Shown in pieces: positions 1-9,164 of a stretch of DNA of 39,716 bases. Every line of letters begins with the position of its first letter. Positions within the stretch are counted from its first letter, which is position 1. The notes beneath the pieces are model-generated. The model saw only the letters and a program-made list of their open reading frames with translations, was not told where the DNA came from and searched no databases. Where the stretch lies: the NCBI GenBank assembly GCA_012523755.1, contig JAAYTO010000115.1:1-39716 (forward strand). Direction: 5' to 3'. The translations under genes were made by a program, and so were the position numbers. The DNA is from Clostridium sp. Lineage in GTDB: Bacteria > Bacillota > Clostridia > Acetivibrionales > Acetivibrionaceae.

Positions 1-90
1 GGAGATAAATCTAAGGATATAGAATTAGATATATTTGATGAAGAGGAAGAGATAGAATACACCAAGAAGGAATTGGAGGAATTGCAATGA
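1..90 (+). CDS. C-terminal fragment of an upstream gene, probably a TepA/ClpP-like protease (truncated by window edge)
   Basis: Open frame from base 1 (GDKSKDIELDIFDEEEEIEYTKKELEELQ*) ending in TGA at 88-90 and overlapping the next ATG (ATGA). Product inferred from the conserved tepA-ylzJ-spoIIIE gene order. Confidence 0.55.
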   Translation, partial: GDKSKDIELDIFDEEEEIEYTKKELEELQ

Positions 91-317
91 TTCTATACTC
101 AATTGTACCCCCTGAAGTGGTGTTTAAGGATTTTTTCGAATGGGCTGATCAAAATAATCTTGAGTTGAATTATTTGGGGGAAAAGGTTGTGGTAGTGCCT
201 CTTTCCAACAACAGATATAGAATTGAAAGGGTTATCAGCACTTCACCAAAGGCTTATTTGAATCCAAAGCTCATGCCTGGAAGCATAATCCTGGGGAACG
301 AGTTGTCCTTCCGCTAA
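87..317 (+). CDS. YlzJ-like small protein
   Basis: 76 aa ORF overlapping the upstream stop. Size, sequence (MILYSIVPPEVVF...YLNPKLMPGS) and position before ftsK/spoIIIE fit the YlzJ-like family. Confidence 0.65.
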   Translation: MILYSIVPPEVVFKDFFEWADQNNLELNYLGEKVVVVPLSNNRYRIERVISTSPKAYLNPKLMPGSIILGNELSFR

Positions 318-578
318 AACGGCATATTTGGAGCGGCAGTATCTATCGAAGAATGAAGCAGAGGTTTCGCTGAATTTCCAATAACATTGGAAAGGGATTG
401 ATAGGTTATATAAGGGAATTATTAGTCGTAAGAATCTGGAATCCATTGCAGCCGCCGCTGTGATATGTTATATTTATTAAGTAGCGGATAAATAAAATAT
501 CAATAAAATACTAAACACAACCTGTTTGATATATTGTATAAGCTGTGGTTTATGAGGGCGGTATGTGGGGGTGTCAAA

Positions 579-2942
579 TTGAAAGTAAAAAAAGTACAGA
601 AGAAGAAGTTTACTAAAAAGAAAAGTACCATCGGTAAATACAACAATGAAATAATAGGAATTATAATGCTGGCAATCAGTATTATGGCTCTATTGGGCTT
701 TATTCTTGAAAACTCCATCGGTATATTCGGTGCATTTATAAAAAGATTTATTATGGGGCTTGTGGGTTTACCGGGCTACATAATTCCTCCTTTTTTTATT
801 GTCTATTCGGTGCTTGTAATTTTTAAAAAAAACACTCAAAAAGTGAATATGAAAGCGATTTACCTTATGAGTTTGCTTCTAATAATGACTGCAATGTTGC
901 AGACATTCTATTACAACGAACAAGATTATGTAAATATGGGCATTGCAGGATGCATAAAGAAGTTTTATAATGATGGTATTGCCATGCGTGGCGGGGGGAT
1001 TCTAGGTGGAGTAATAAGCATACCCTTTTTACTTGTGTTCAAAAACCTGGGGACAATAATTATCCTTACAACAATTGCAATAATTGACATTATTTTAATC
1101 ACAAATGTCTCAATAGCCGGAATCCTTTTAAGGCTTAAGGATGATATAAGCGGAATTATCAGAAAAATTCGAGACAGATTGGAGATTAGCAGCGGCGAAA
1201 TCAAAGAAAAGATTATTGAAGAGGGGGAAGAGGATCCCGAGGCTGAAATAGATATTGTAATGAATGGAAAAAAGCTTTCTAAGGTTGTAAGCTTAAAAGA
1301 AAAAAAGGATGAAAAGGCTAAAGAACAGCAGGATGTGAGCCCTAATAATGTGAATATAGATAATAATGGGGTTGTAGAGAAATCCTCTGATTTTGTTGCA
1401 AAAGATTCAAAGAAAAAAGATAGGGAAAGCAGTAATGTAGAAATAATGATAGACAGTGTCAATCAGGAAGTTTCCTCAATGCCCAAATTGGATTTTGAGT
1501 ATGTTTATCCCCACACTGGACTATTAGATGAAAACCGGCAGAGCACAAAAAACGAGTTGGATTACAGGAATGCTGCCATAAAGGGAGCAAAAAAGCTTAA
1601 AGAGACTCTGAAAAGCTTTGGAGTGGATGCGAAGGTTGTAAATGTAAGCATGGGACCGGCAGTTACCCGGTATGAGCTCCAGCCTAGTCCGGGGGTTAAG
1701 GTAAGCAAGATTGTAAATCTTTCCGATGACATATCGTTAAATCTGGCGGCATCGGGAGTTAGGATAGAGGCACCCATACCCGGCAAGGCAGCTATTGGAA
1801 TTGAAGTTCCCAACAAGGAGATTGTACCGGTTTTTTTAAAGGATGTTCTGGATTCCAAAGAATTTAAAGAAAATGAATCCAAGCTTGCCTTTGCACTGGG
1901 AAAGGATATATCGGGCAAGAACATGGTGGCGGATATAGCTAAAATGCCGCATTTACTTGTGGCAGGTGCCACCGGTTCTGGAAAGAGTGTCTGTATTAAC
2001 AGTATTATCATAAGCCTTTTGTTTAAGGCATCACCCAAAGATGTCAAGCTGTTGATGGTTGACCCCAAGGTGGTTGAGCTGGGCATATATAATGGCATAC
2101 CTCACCTTTTGATACCGGTGGTAACGGATCCGAAAAAGGCTGCCGGGGCATTGAATTGGGCTGTGCAGGAAATGGTAAACCGGTACAAGTTGTTTGCCGA
2201 TAGAGGTGTGAGGGATCTAAAGAGTTATAACGCTCTGTTGGCTGAAAAAGGCGAGGAAGAGTTGCTGCCTCAGATTGTTATAATAATCGATGAACTTGCG
2301 GATCTTATGATGGCCGCACCTAATGATGTTGAGGATGCTGTCTGTCGTTTGGCACAGATGGCTAGGGCTGCCGGTATGCACCTTGTAATAGCTACCCAAA
2401 GACCGTCGGTTGATGTAATAACCGGGGTAATTAAGGCTAATATTCCTTCGAGAATTGCTTTTTCTGTGTCTTCCCAGGTGGATTCAAGAACCATAATTGA
2501 TATGGCAGGAGCCGAAAAGCTTCTTGGCAAGGGGGATATGCTTTTTTATCCTGTGGGGGAACCAAAACCGATAAGGGTTAAGGGAGCTTTTGTAACCGAT
2601 AAAGAGGTGGAACGGGTTGTCGAGTTTATAAAATCCCAAGGGAATGCAGAATACAATGAAAGCATTATTGAAGAAATTAACTCAGAAAAAGAGCCAATGA
2701 ACAATGATTCGGGAGATAACGATGAACTGCTGCCTCAAGCCATAGAGCTTGTTGTTGAAGCAGGACAGGCATCGGTGTCCTTAATACAAAGGAAGTTTAA
2801 GGTTGGGTATGCCCGGGCAGCGAGGATTGTTGATCAGATGGAGGAAAGAGGAATAGTAGGGGGGTTCGAAGGCAGTAAGCCAAGACAGGTTCTGATTACG
2901 AAGCAGCAGCTTCAGGAAATGAACATGAAAAACGATCAATAG
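579..2942 (+). CDS. ftsK: DNA translocase FtsK/SpoIIIE
   Basis: N-terminal TM segments, Walker A GATGSGKS, Walker [15 protein letters not shown]-terminal gamma winged helix ([36 protein letters not shown]). ORF opens at 534, but TTG at 579 after GGGGGTG is a likely start. Confidence 0.95.
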   Translation: MKVKKVQKKKFTKKKSTIGKYNNEIIGIIMLAISIMALLGFILENSIGIFGAFIKRFIMGLVGLPGYIIPPFFIVYSVLVIFKKNTQKVNMKAIYLMSLLLIMTAMLQTFYYNEQDYVNMGIAGCIKKFYNDGIAMRGGGILGGVISIPFLLVFKNLGTIIILTTIAIIDIILITNVSIAGILLRLKDDISGIIRKIRDRLEISSGEIKEKIIEEGEEDPEAEIDIVMNGKKLSKVVSLKEKKDEKAKEQQDVSPNNVNIDNNGVVEKSSDFVAKDSKKKDRESSNVEIMIDSVNQEVSSMPKLDFEYVYPHTGLLDENRQSTKNELDYRNAAIKGAKKLKETLKSFGVDAKVVNVSMGPAVTRYELQPSPGVKVSKIVNLSDDISLNLAASGVRIEAPIPGKAAIGIEVPNKEIVPVFLKDVLDSKEFKENESKLAFALGKDISGKNMVADIAKMPHLLVAGATGSGKSVCINSIIISLLFKASPKDVKLLMVDPKVVELGIYNGIPHLLIPVVTDPKKAAGALNWAVQEMVNRYKLFADRGVRDLKSYNALLAEKGEEELLPQIVIIIDELADLMMAAPNDVEDAVCRLAQMARAAGMHLVIATQRPSVDVITGVIKANIPSRIAFSVSSQVDSRTIIDMAGAEKLLGKGDMLFYPVGEPKPIRVKGAFVTDKEVERVVEFIKSQGNAEYNESIIEEINSEKEPMNNDSGDNDELLPQAIELVVEAGQASVSLIQRKFKVGYARAARIVDQMEERGIVGGFEGSKPRQVLITKQQLQEMNMKNDQ

Positions 2943-3022
2943 TAATGCAAGTAAATATAATACAATAAAGTATACAACAAAACTGTCTTATTACAAAAGA
3001 TGATTTAGAAAGGTGGGGCAAT

Positions 3023-3880
3023 ATGGAAGTAAAGGTATTAAACGGCAAAGAATTGGCAACAAAAATAAAGGAGGAGTTGAAGCTAGAGGTTGAGGAATTA
3101 AAAAGAAATAATATAAATCCCGGTTTAGCTGTAATAATCGTTGGAAACGATCCGGCATCAAGGGTATATGTTAATTCAAAAAAGAAAGCCTGTGAGGAAG
3201 TTGGAATTAAATCTTTTGAATATGCTCTTGATGAAAATACCAGTGAGGAAGAATTGATTGATCTGATACATAAGTTGAACAGGGATGATAGGGTTAACGG
3301 TATACTTGTACAGCTGCCGCTTCCAAAACATATAGATGAAGACAAGGTAATCTTTGCTATTGATGTTCAAAAAGATGTGGATGCTTTCCATCCTGTCAAT
3401 GTCGGAAGGCTTATGACCGGTAATCCTCAGTTTCTTCCTTGTACGCCTTCCGGGATAATGGAGCTTATCCGGGAGAGTGGCATTGATGTGGCGGGTAAGG
3501 AATGTGTGGTTGTGGGAAGGAGTAATATAGTTGGAAAACCCATGGCTATGCTTTTATTAGCCCAAAATGGGACTGTAACGGTATGTCATTCTAGAACAAA
3601 ATGCATTGAAGAGGTATGCAAGAGAGCTGATATACTTGTTGTAGCAGTCGGCAAACCTGAAATTATAAAGGGTAATTGCATAAAGCCCGGTGCTGTTGTG
3701 ATAGATGTTGGGGTCAATAGGCTAGAAAACAAAAAGCTTGTTGGAGATGTGGAATTCGAATCGGCAAAAACTATTGCCTCGGCAATAACTCCCGTTCCCG
3801 GAGGAGTAGGGCCCATGACCATTGCAATGCTTATGAAAAACACAGTTAAGGCCGCAAAACTTCAGTCTCAAGCATCCTAA
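3023..3880 (+). CDS. folD: Bifunctional methylenetetrahydrofolate dehydrogenase/cyclohydrolase FolD
   Basis: [13 protein letters not shown]-type motif ([14 protein letters not shown]), [47 protein letters not shown]. Confidence 0.97.
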   Translation: MEVKVLNGKELATKIKEELKLEVEELKRNNINPGLAVIIVGNDPASRVYVNSKKKACEEVGIKSFEYALDENTSEEELIDLIHKLNRDDRVNGILVQLPLPKHIDEDKVIFAIDVQKDVDAFHPVNVGRLMTGNPQFLPCTPSGIMELIRESGIDVAGKECVVVGRSNIVGKPMAMLLLAQNGTVTVCHSRTKCIEEVCKRADILVVAVGKPEIIKGNCIKPGAVVIDVGVNRLENKKLVGDVEFESAKTIASAITPVPGGVGPMTIAMLMKNTVKAAKLQSQAS

Positions 3881-4037
3881 GAATTAGTGCTCTAAATAAA
3901 ACCCGTTCAACTGAAGATTGTTTAGGAGCTTGTATGTGGGATCCTAGTTTTGCAGAAGTTACAAAGGGAAGTTTTATCTTATAAGGTAAGTTTATCTTAT
4001 ATTGAAGCTTGAAATCATGAAAGAAAGAAGGGGAAAA

Positions 4038-4742
4038 ATGGAGCCGTTCAATCTTTCAAAATACCGCAACGAGATTGATATTGTAAAACTCAGGTATGAG
4101 AAAGCAAAAATATACTATTACAATCAAAAGGGTAAGATGGATCAACTAAAAGAGCAGAAAACTGCTCTTGAACAACTACTGCAGAAAACTCTTGACAATA
4201 TAGATGTTTTAGAGAAGGTGAGAATGCTGCTCCAAAAAGTATCCGAGTATGCCAGAGAACAGTCCCGGGTGCAAATAGAGTCGTTGGTAACAAATTGTCT
4301 TCAGTATATATTTGACTCAAATATTGAGTTTAAAATTGAAATAAGCGAGGTAAGGGGAAGACCGGAAGCAGAGTTTTATGTAGTTAGCAACTTTGATGGA
4401 ACAACCATTAAGACAAAGCCACAGGAAGCAAGGGGCGGAGGAGTAATTGATATTATTTCTCTTGCTATAAGGATTGCTATGCTCGAATGCAGCAATTTGG
4501 ATATTAAAGGCCCTATTATACTTGATGAACCGGCTAAGCATGTAAGTGACGATTACATTACACAGGTTGCAGAGTTTTTGAAGCAGGTTACCTATATGTT
4601 TAACAGGCAGGTTATAATGGTGACGCATAACCGGCATCTCAGTGAAATGTCCGATAAATGGTACAGGGTAGAGTTGGTTGATAGCGTTAGTCTTGTTTCA
4701 GGTAATGATGAAAGCCAGCAAAGCTGGAAAACTGATTCTTGA
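4038..4742 (+). CDS. SMC/Rad50-like ABC ATPase fragment protein lacking Walker A
   Basis: N-terminal coiled coil, signature-like ARGGGVIDIISLAIRIAMLE, Walker B GPIILDEPAKHVSDD, switch His VIMVTHN. No GxxxxGK[ST] anywhere. ORF opens at TTG 4002, but ATG 4038 follows GAAGGGG. Confidence 0.7.
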   Translation: MEPFNLSKYRNEIDIVKLRYEKAKIYYYNQKGKMDQLKEQKTALEQLLQKTLDNIDVLEKVRMLLQKVSEYAREQSRVQIESLVTNCLQYIFDSNIEFKIEISEVRGRPEAEFYVVSNFDGTTIKTKPQEARGGGVIDIISLAIRIAMLECSNLDIKGPIILDEPAKHVSDDYITQVAEFLKQVTYMFNRQVIMVTHNRHLSEMSDKWYRVELVDSVSLVSGNDESQQSWKTDS

Positions 4743-4834
4743 CATAAAATTTAAAAAAGATTAAAATTAAATGGTACTTGAATATTGTTTGTTTATTAAG
4801 CATTTAATTTGACCATTGAAAACTGAATAAGGAG

Positions 4835-6421
4835 GTGTGTGCTATTAACTTTACTAGTGGATTGTTAATAGGTATAGTAATTGCAGTAATTGCTACGATT
4901 ATTGCTTCAATTATTGCTTCAGTAATAAGTTTCCGAAGAGGTATTGAGTTTAGAAAAAGAAAGGCAGAGGCTGAGATTGGCAGTGCCGAACAGGAAGCGA
5001 AGAAGATAATTAGTGAGGCACAAAAGATGGCGGAAAGCAAAAAGCGGGAAGTGCTGCTGGAAGCTAAGGAAGAGATTCATAAAAGCAGGATGGAACTTGA
5101 TAGGGAAATCAAAGACAGAAGAAATGAGATTCAAAGACAGGAAAGAAGACTTGTTCAAAAGGAAGAAACTTTAGACAGGAAAGTCGAATCCTTAGAGCAA
5201 AAAGAAGAGGTTCTCAGCAAGAAGACAAAGGAAATCCAGGAACTTCATGAAAAGACGGCAGAGCTCCAGAAACAGCAATTGGAAGAACTCGAAAGAATAT
5301 CGGGGCTGTCTGTTGAAGAAGCAAAGGAAGTTCTTCTTAAGAATGTGGAAAGTGAAGTAAGACATGAGATGGCAATTCTTATTAAGGACATTGAAGCAAA
5401 GGCTAAAGAAGAGGCAGATGCGAAGGCGAAGAATATTGTGGCCATGTCAATTCAAAAGTGTGCTGCTGATCATGTTTCCGAAGTTACTGTTTCTGTAGTT
5501 CCGCTTCCAAATGATGAAATGAAAGGAAGAATAATTGGACGCGAGGGTAGAAATATAAGAACCCTCGAAACATTGACCGGAATTGACCTGATTATTGATG
5601 ACACACCAGAGGCTGTTATACTGTCAGGGTTTGATCCCGTAAGAAGAGAGGTAGCTAGAATTACACTGGAGAAACTTATTCTTGATGGAAGAATTCATCC
5701 TGCAAGAATTGAGGAAATGGTTGACAAGGCTAAAAAAGAGGTTGAAAACACCATTCGCCAAGAGGGAGAAAACGCTACGTTCGAAACAGGGGTGCATGGA
5801 TTGCATCCGGAGATTATTAAGCTGCTTGGAAAGCTTAAGTTTAGGACCAGTTATGGTCAGAATGTACTCAATCATTCTATTGAGGTTTCACATCTCGCGG
5901 GAATCATGGCTGCAGAGCTTGGTGCCGATGTTAATTTAGCCAAAAGAGCTGGATTATTGCATGACATTGGTAAGGCGGTAGATCATGAGATGGAGGGATC
6001 TCATGTTACTATCGGAGCTGATATTGCCAGAAAGTATAAGGAAAGCAATGAGATTATTAGTGCAATTGCTTCACATCATGGCGATATAGAAGCTACATCA
6101 ATAATTGCTGTGCTTATACAGGCGGCCGATTCAATATCAGCGGCAAGACCTGGTGCAAGAAGAGAGAGTCTGGAGTCTTACATTAAGAGATTGGAAAAGC
6201 TTGAAGAAATAGCAAATTCCTTTGAGGGAGTAGATAAGTGCTTTGCTATTCAGGCAGGTAGAGAGATTCGTATAATGGTTAAACCTGAGGATGTATCGGA
6301 TTCGGATATTTCATTAATAGCTAGAGATATAGTCAAGAAGATTGAAAATGAGCTTGATTATCCGGGTCAGATTAAGGTGAATGTTATAAGGGAAACCAGA
6401 TATATCGAATATGCTAAATAG
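4835..6421 (+). CDS. rny: Ribonuclease Y
   Basis: N-terminal TM plus coiled coil, KH domain ([45 protein letters not shown]), HD domain ([12 protein letters not shown]). Start uncertain (GTG 4835 overlaps the SD; ATT 4844 or TTG 4862 possible). Confidence 0.95.
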   Translation: MCAINFTSGLLIGIVIAVIATIIASIIASVISFRRGIEFRKRKAEAEIGSAEQEAKKIISEAQKMAESKKREVLLEAKEEIHKSRMELDREIKDRRNEIQRQERRLVQKEETLDRKVESLEQKEEVLSKKTKEIQELHEKTAELQKQQLEELERISGLSVEEAKEVLLKNVESEVRHEMAILIKDIEAKAKEEADAKAKNIVAMSIQKCAADHVSEVTVSVVPLPNDEMKGRIIGREGRNIRTLETLTGIDLIIDDTPEAVILSGFDPVRREVARITLEKLILDGRIHPARIEEMVDKAKKEVENTIRQEGENATFETGVHGLHPEIIKLLGKLKFRTSYGQNVLNHSIEVSHLAGIMAAELGADVNLAKRAGLLHDIGKAVDHEMEGSHVTIGADIARKYKESNEIISAIASHHGDIEATSIIAVLIQAADSISAARPGARRESLESYIKRLEKLEEIANSFEGVDKCFAIQAGREIRIMVKPEDVSDSDISLIARDIVKKIENELDYPGQIKVNVIRETRYIEYAK

Positions 6422-6444
6422 GTGTATATTTGATAGTTTGCATA

Positions 6445-6468
6445 AAAAAGCGTGAAATCACGCTTTTT
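6445..6468 (+). terminator. Intrinsic terminator after rny
   Basis: AAAAAGCGTG-AAAT-CACGCTTTTT. Confidence 0.85.
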
Positions 6469-6475
6469 ATGTTAT

Positions 6476-6526
6476 TTAGTGGGAGTTCACGAAGTGAAAT
6501 GACCAAAAAGCGATGGGAGCTCGATG
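6476..6526 (+). repeat. 51-nt intergenic repeat, copy 1
   Basis: TTAGTGGGAGTTCACGAAGTGAAATGACCAAAAAGCGATGGGAGCTCGATG; 49/51 identical to 8728-8778. Confidence 0.9.
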
Positions 6527-6553
6527 TATATACAATGAAACGGAGGACGTGGT

Positions 6554-7336
6554 TTGAAAGTTCTGTTTATTGGTGACGTTTTTGGTAATCCCGGCAGAAA
6601 AGCTGTGAAAGAAATGATTCATAAACTAAAAAAAGAGAGGCAGATTGATTTTTGTATTGCCAATGGAGAGAATGCTGCAGGTGGAAGCGGTATTACATAT
6701 GTGGTTGCACAGGAGCTGTATAGAGCCGGAGTTGATGGAATAACCCTTGGGAACCATACATGGTCAAAAAGAGAGGTAACTAACTTCATTGACTCCGATA
6801 GCAATATTGTAAGACCAGCAAATTATCCATCAGAACTTCTAGGAAAGGGATCTGCGATTCTTGAGGGCGAGAAAGGGAAAATAGGCATACTTAATCTCAT
6901 GGGAAGGGTTTATATGGATAGTATAGATTGTCCGTTTAAGGCAGCTGATAGGGAACTGGAATATCTAAAAGCCTTTGTTAAGGTGGTTGTTGTTGATATG
7001 CATGCGGAGGCAACTTCGGAAAAACATGCTCTTGCTTGGCATCTTGATGGTAGGGTAAGCTGTGTATTGGGAACCCATACCCATGTTCAGACTGCCGATG
7101 AAAGGATACTGCCTTTTGGAACGGCCTATATTTCAGATGTGGGTATGACCGGACCCTATGATGGAATTATTGGTGTAAAGAGGGATATAATTATAGAGAA
7201 GTTTATAACACATATGCCTGTTAGGTTTGAGGTTGCCCATGGACCGGTACAGTTTAATGCTGTGTATATGGATATTGATGAGAAGACTGGTAAAACTATG
7301 AGTATCGAAAGAATACATCAGGTCATGGATGTATGA
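6554..7336 (+). CDS. ymdB: YmdB-family metallophosphoesterase (cyclic nucleotide phosphodiesterase)
   Basis: MKVLFIGDVFGNPGR, GENAAGG, GNHTW, GTHTHVQTAD motifs; TTG start after CGGAGGACG; located after rny as in Bacillus. Confidence 0.93.
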   Translation: MKVLFIGDVFGNPGRKAVKEMIHKLKKERQIDFCIANGENAAGGSGITYVVAQELYRAGVDGITLGNHTWSKREVTNFIDSDSNIVRPANYPSELLGKGSAILEGEKGKIGILNLMGRVYMDSIDCPFKAADRELEYLKAFVKVVVVDMHAEATSEKHALAWHLDGRVSCVLGTHTHVQTADERILPFGTAYISDVGMTGPYDGIIGVKRDIIIEKFITHMPVRFEVAHGPVQFNAVYMDIDEKTGKTMSIERIHQVMDV

Positions 7337-7386
7337 GTCGATATAAATTGGTTTACAGAAAGAATTACTATATATTGTCTACAAAA

Positions 7387-7415
7387 AGAGGATTTATAGT
7401 TTTTTTGTAGAATCT
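7387..7415 (+). promoter_or_regulatory. Candidate sigma-H promoter for spoVS
   Basis: AGAGGATTT - 11 nt - GTAGAATCT, fits RnAGGAwWW-N11/12-RnnGAATww with one mismatch. Confidence 0.6.
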
Positions 7416-7467
7416 TTATAATATAAGGTATGTTCTATGGTCCAATAAGAAAAGGGGGTAAAAAGCC

Positions 7468-7734
7468 ATGAATATCTTAAAGGTTTCAGCAAAATCCAAT
7501 CCAAACTCTATTGCAGGAGCATTGGCAGGTTTTATCAGAGAAAATGGGACAGCTGAGATTCAAGCAATCGGAGCCGGAGCGTTAAATCAGGCGATAAAGG
7601 CGATAGCTATAGCAAGAGGTTTTGTTGCCCCGTCGGGAATAGAATTGATTTGCATCCCGGCATTTACAGATGTTGAGATCGACGGAACAGAAAAAACAGC
7701 AATTAAACTTATTGTTGAACCAAGAAAAAGTTAG
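7468..7734 (+). CDS. spoVS: Stage V sporulation protein S
   Basis: MNILKVSAKSNPNSIAGALAGFIRENGTAEIQAIGAGALNQAIKAIAIARGFVAPSGIELICIPAFTDVEIDGTEKTAIKLIVEPR, canonical SpoVS. Confidence 0.98.
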   Translation: MNILKVSAKSNPNSIAGALAGFIRENGTAEIQAIGAGALNQAIKAIAIARGFVAPSGIELICIPAFTDVEIDGTEKTAIKLIVEPRKS

Positions 7735-7750
7735 TGTCATAATTAAAGGA

Positions 7751-7782
7751 AAAAGACTGTTTCTTTGAGACAGTCTTTTTTT
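7751..7782 (+). terminator. Intrinsic terminator after spoVS
   Basis: AAAAGACTGT - TTCTTTGAG - ACAGTCTTTTTTT. Confidence 0.9.
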
Positions 7783-7938
7783 ATGTTAATTTTTTTACCA
7801 TAATACATGTAATGTGTAACCCTTTTATATATTCGTAAATATAATGATAGTGTAAATAACTCTAAAGATAAAAAAATGGATTAGTTACATGATGATTTAA
7901 ATTTGTATTAGGTATTATGTTAAAAGGAGGATTATTCT

Positions 7939-8679
7939 ATGCATGAACATGGATCCAAAATTGAAGCTGGTCAGATTTTAAATCCTGACTGCTTTCCACC
8001 ACCAAATGAATTGGTATGTATACAAGTGCCAAAGGTATTTGATCAGGTAGCTTTGAGGGATTGTGTGACAAGAACGGTGTGTTTAAAAAAGTGTTCGGAA
8101 CACTGCCATCCTGTCTATGCTTTTGAAGGTGCAACTGACTTTGATATTGTTGAGGTCAAGGTGATTTCAAAGACTGATTCCTTGTCTAAACCCGGTTATA
8201 AGAAACTTAAACTGTTTGTAAGAATAAGGTACAAGATACACTATTCCGATGGTACAGAACAGCTTACCCAAGCAGATGAGGCTACCTTTAATCTTACAAT
8301 AAACGAAATTTATTGTCCGAATTGCGTGGCACAGGTTGGGGTTATTAAATCAAATGATAATTTCTGTGACGGTTCTAGCATGACCAAAGATATCGATGGA
8401 ACCTTGATAAAGGTTGAGGCTTTGGCAGAAGCTTTCAATGATGCCATTAATCCCAATACTGGTATGTTGACCCTTGATATTGGTGTATTCTTCATCGTTA
8501 AATGCGAATGTGTTGTACAGCTGCTTATTCCTTCATACGGTTACTGCCCAGTTCCACCGGAACAATCTAATCCGGCTGTACAGAACTGTAAAACCTTCAA
8601 TGACAAAAACAAGACACCGTTTCCCAAAAAGTTTTTTCCTGATCAGAAATGGAATCCTCTAGATAAAAGAAACGGTTAA
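7939..8679 (+). CDS. Cysteine-rich protein of unknown function, possibly a spore-coat-type protein
   Basis: 246 aa with 13 Cys, RBS AAAGGAGG; VCIQVPKVFDQVALRDC motif. Sporulation role inferred from composition and the spoVS neighbourhood. Confidence 0.5.
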   Translation: MHEHGSKIEAGQILNPDCFPPPNELVCIQVPKVFDQVALRDCVTRTVCLKKCSEHCHPVYAFEGATDFDIVEVKVISKTDSLSKPGYKKLKLFVRIRYKIHYSDGTEQLTQADEATFNLTINEIYCPNCVAQVGVIKSNDNFCDGSSMTKDIDGTLIKVEALAEAFNDAINPNTGMLTLDIGVFFIVKCECVVQLLIPSYGYCPVPPEQSNPAVQNCKTFNDKNKTPFPKKFFPDQKWNPLDKRNG

Positions 8680-8689
8680 ATCTTAAAGT

Positions 8690-8724
8690 GCACAGGACTG
8701 CAATTAAACTGCAGTTCTGTGTGC
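8690..8724 (+). terminator. Strong hairpin after the Cys-rich gene, possible terminator
   Basis: GCACAGGACTGCA-ATTAAAC-TGCAGTTCTGTGTGC; no long U tract follows. Confidence 0.5.
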
Positions 8725-8727
8725 TTA

Positions 8728-8778
8728 TTAGTGGGATTTCACGAAGTGAAATGACCAAAAAGCGATGGGGGCTCGATG
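8728..8778 (+). repeat. 51-nt intergenic repeat, copy 2
   Basis: TTAGTGGGATTTCACGAAGTGAAATGACCAAAAAGCGATGGGGGCTCGATG; 49/51 identical to 6476-6526. Confidence 0.9.
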
Positions 8779-8816
8779 CACCCAGAGCTTTTATTAAAGG
8801 TGCTGGAGTGGTTTAT

Positions 8817-9083
8817 ATGGAATATTATTATGTTGGTTTAGTGTCGAGAACTTACGTGTTTTTCCTTGAACATAGAATGAAAAATGGGGGTGTGACAACC
8901 TGTGAGATTACTTTTATGCCCAGGGACATAATGACAGATTTATGCAATATGGGAGTACGGTTTAAGGAAAGGGAATTGACTCAAGCAATTAGGGTTTTGC
9001 GAAGTTTAGGATTATCCGGACTCAGATTGTTCAGGGAAATTAAAAGACCTGACAGGTGTTACTACCACGAGGTTCCATTATAG
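8817..9083 (+). CDS. Hypothetical small protein
   Basis: ORF opens at 8688, but its upstream part runs through a hairpin and the repeat; ATG 8817 gives 89 aa MEYYYVGLVSRTYVFFLEHRM... Confidence 0.5.
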   Translation: MEYYYVGLVSRTYVFFLEHRMKNGGVTTCEITFMPRDIMTDLCNMGVRFKERELTQAIRVLRSLGLSGLRLFREIKRPDRCYYHEVPL

Positions 9084-9116
9084 GCAATTACTTTTTTAGT
9101 CTTATTGTCAAAATAC

Positions 9117-9146
9117 AAACTCAAGGAGTTTATTCCTTGAGTTTTC
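9117..9146. terminator. Bidirectional intrinsic terminator between convergent genes
   Basis: AAACTCAAGGA-GTTTAT-TCCTTGAGTTTT. Confidence 0.8.
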
Positions 9147-9164
9147 TAAATAAAATCAATTAGA

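Noticed and set aside
318-533. Possible gene remnant after ylzJ (plus frame KTAYLERQYLSKNEAEVSLNFQ*, then other short frames)
   Set aside because: Too short and interrupted; I recognise no parent family, so a pseudogene call is not supported.
965-1462. 165-aa minus-strand ORF inside ftsK, with similar antisense ORFs elsewhere (e.g. 1562-2098, 22440-22934, 16423-16824)
   Set aside because: Opposite strand of strongly supported genes, low-complexity hydrophobic/Ser-rich translations, no RBS or family motifs; typical shadow ORFs.
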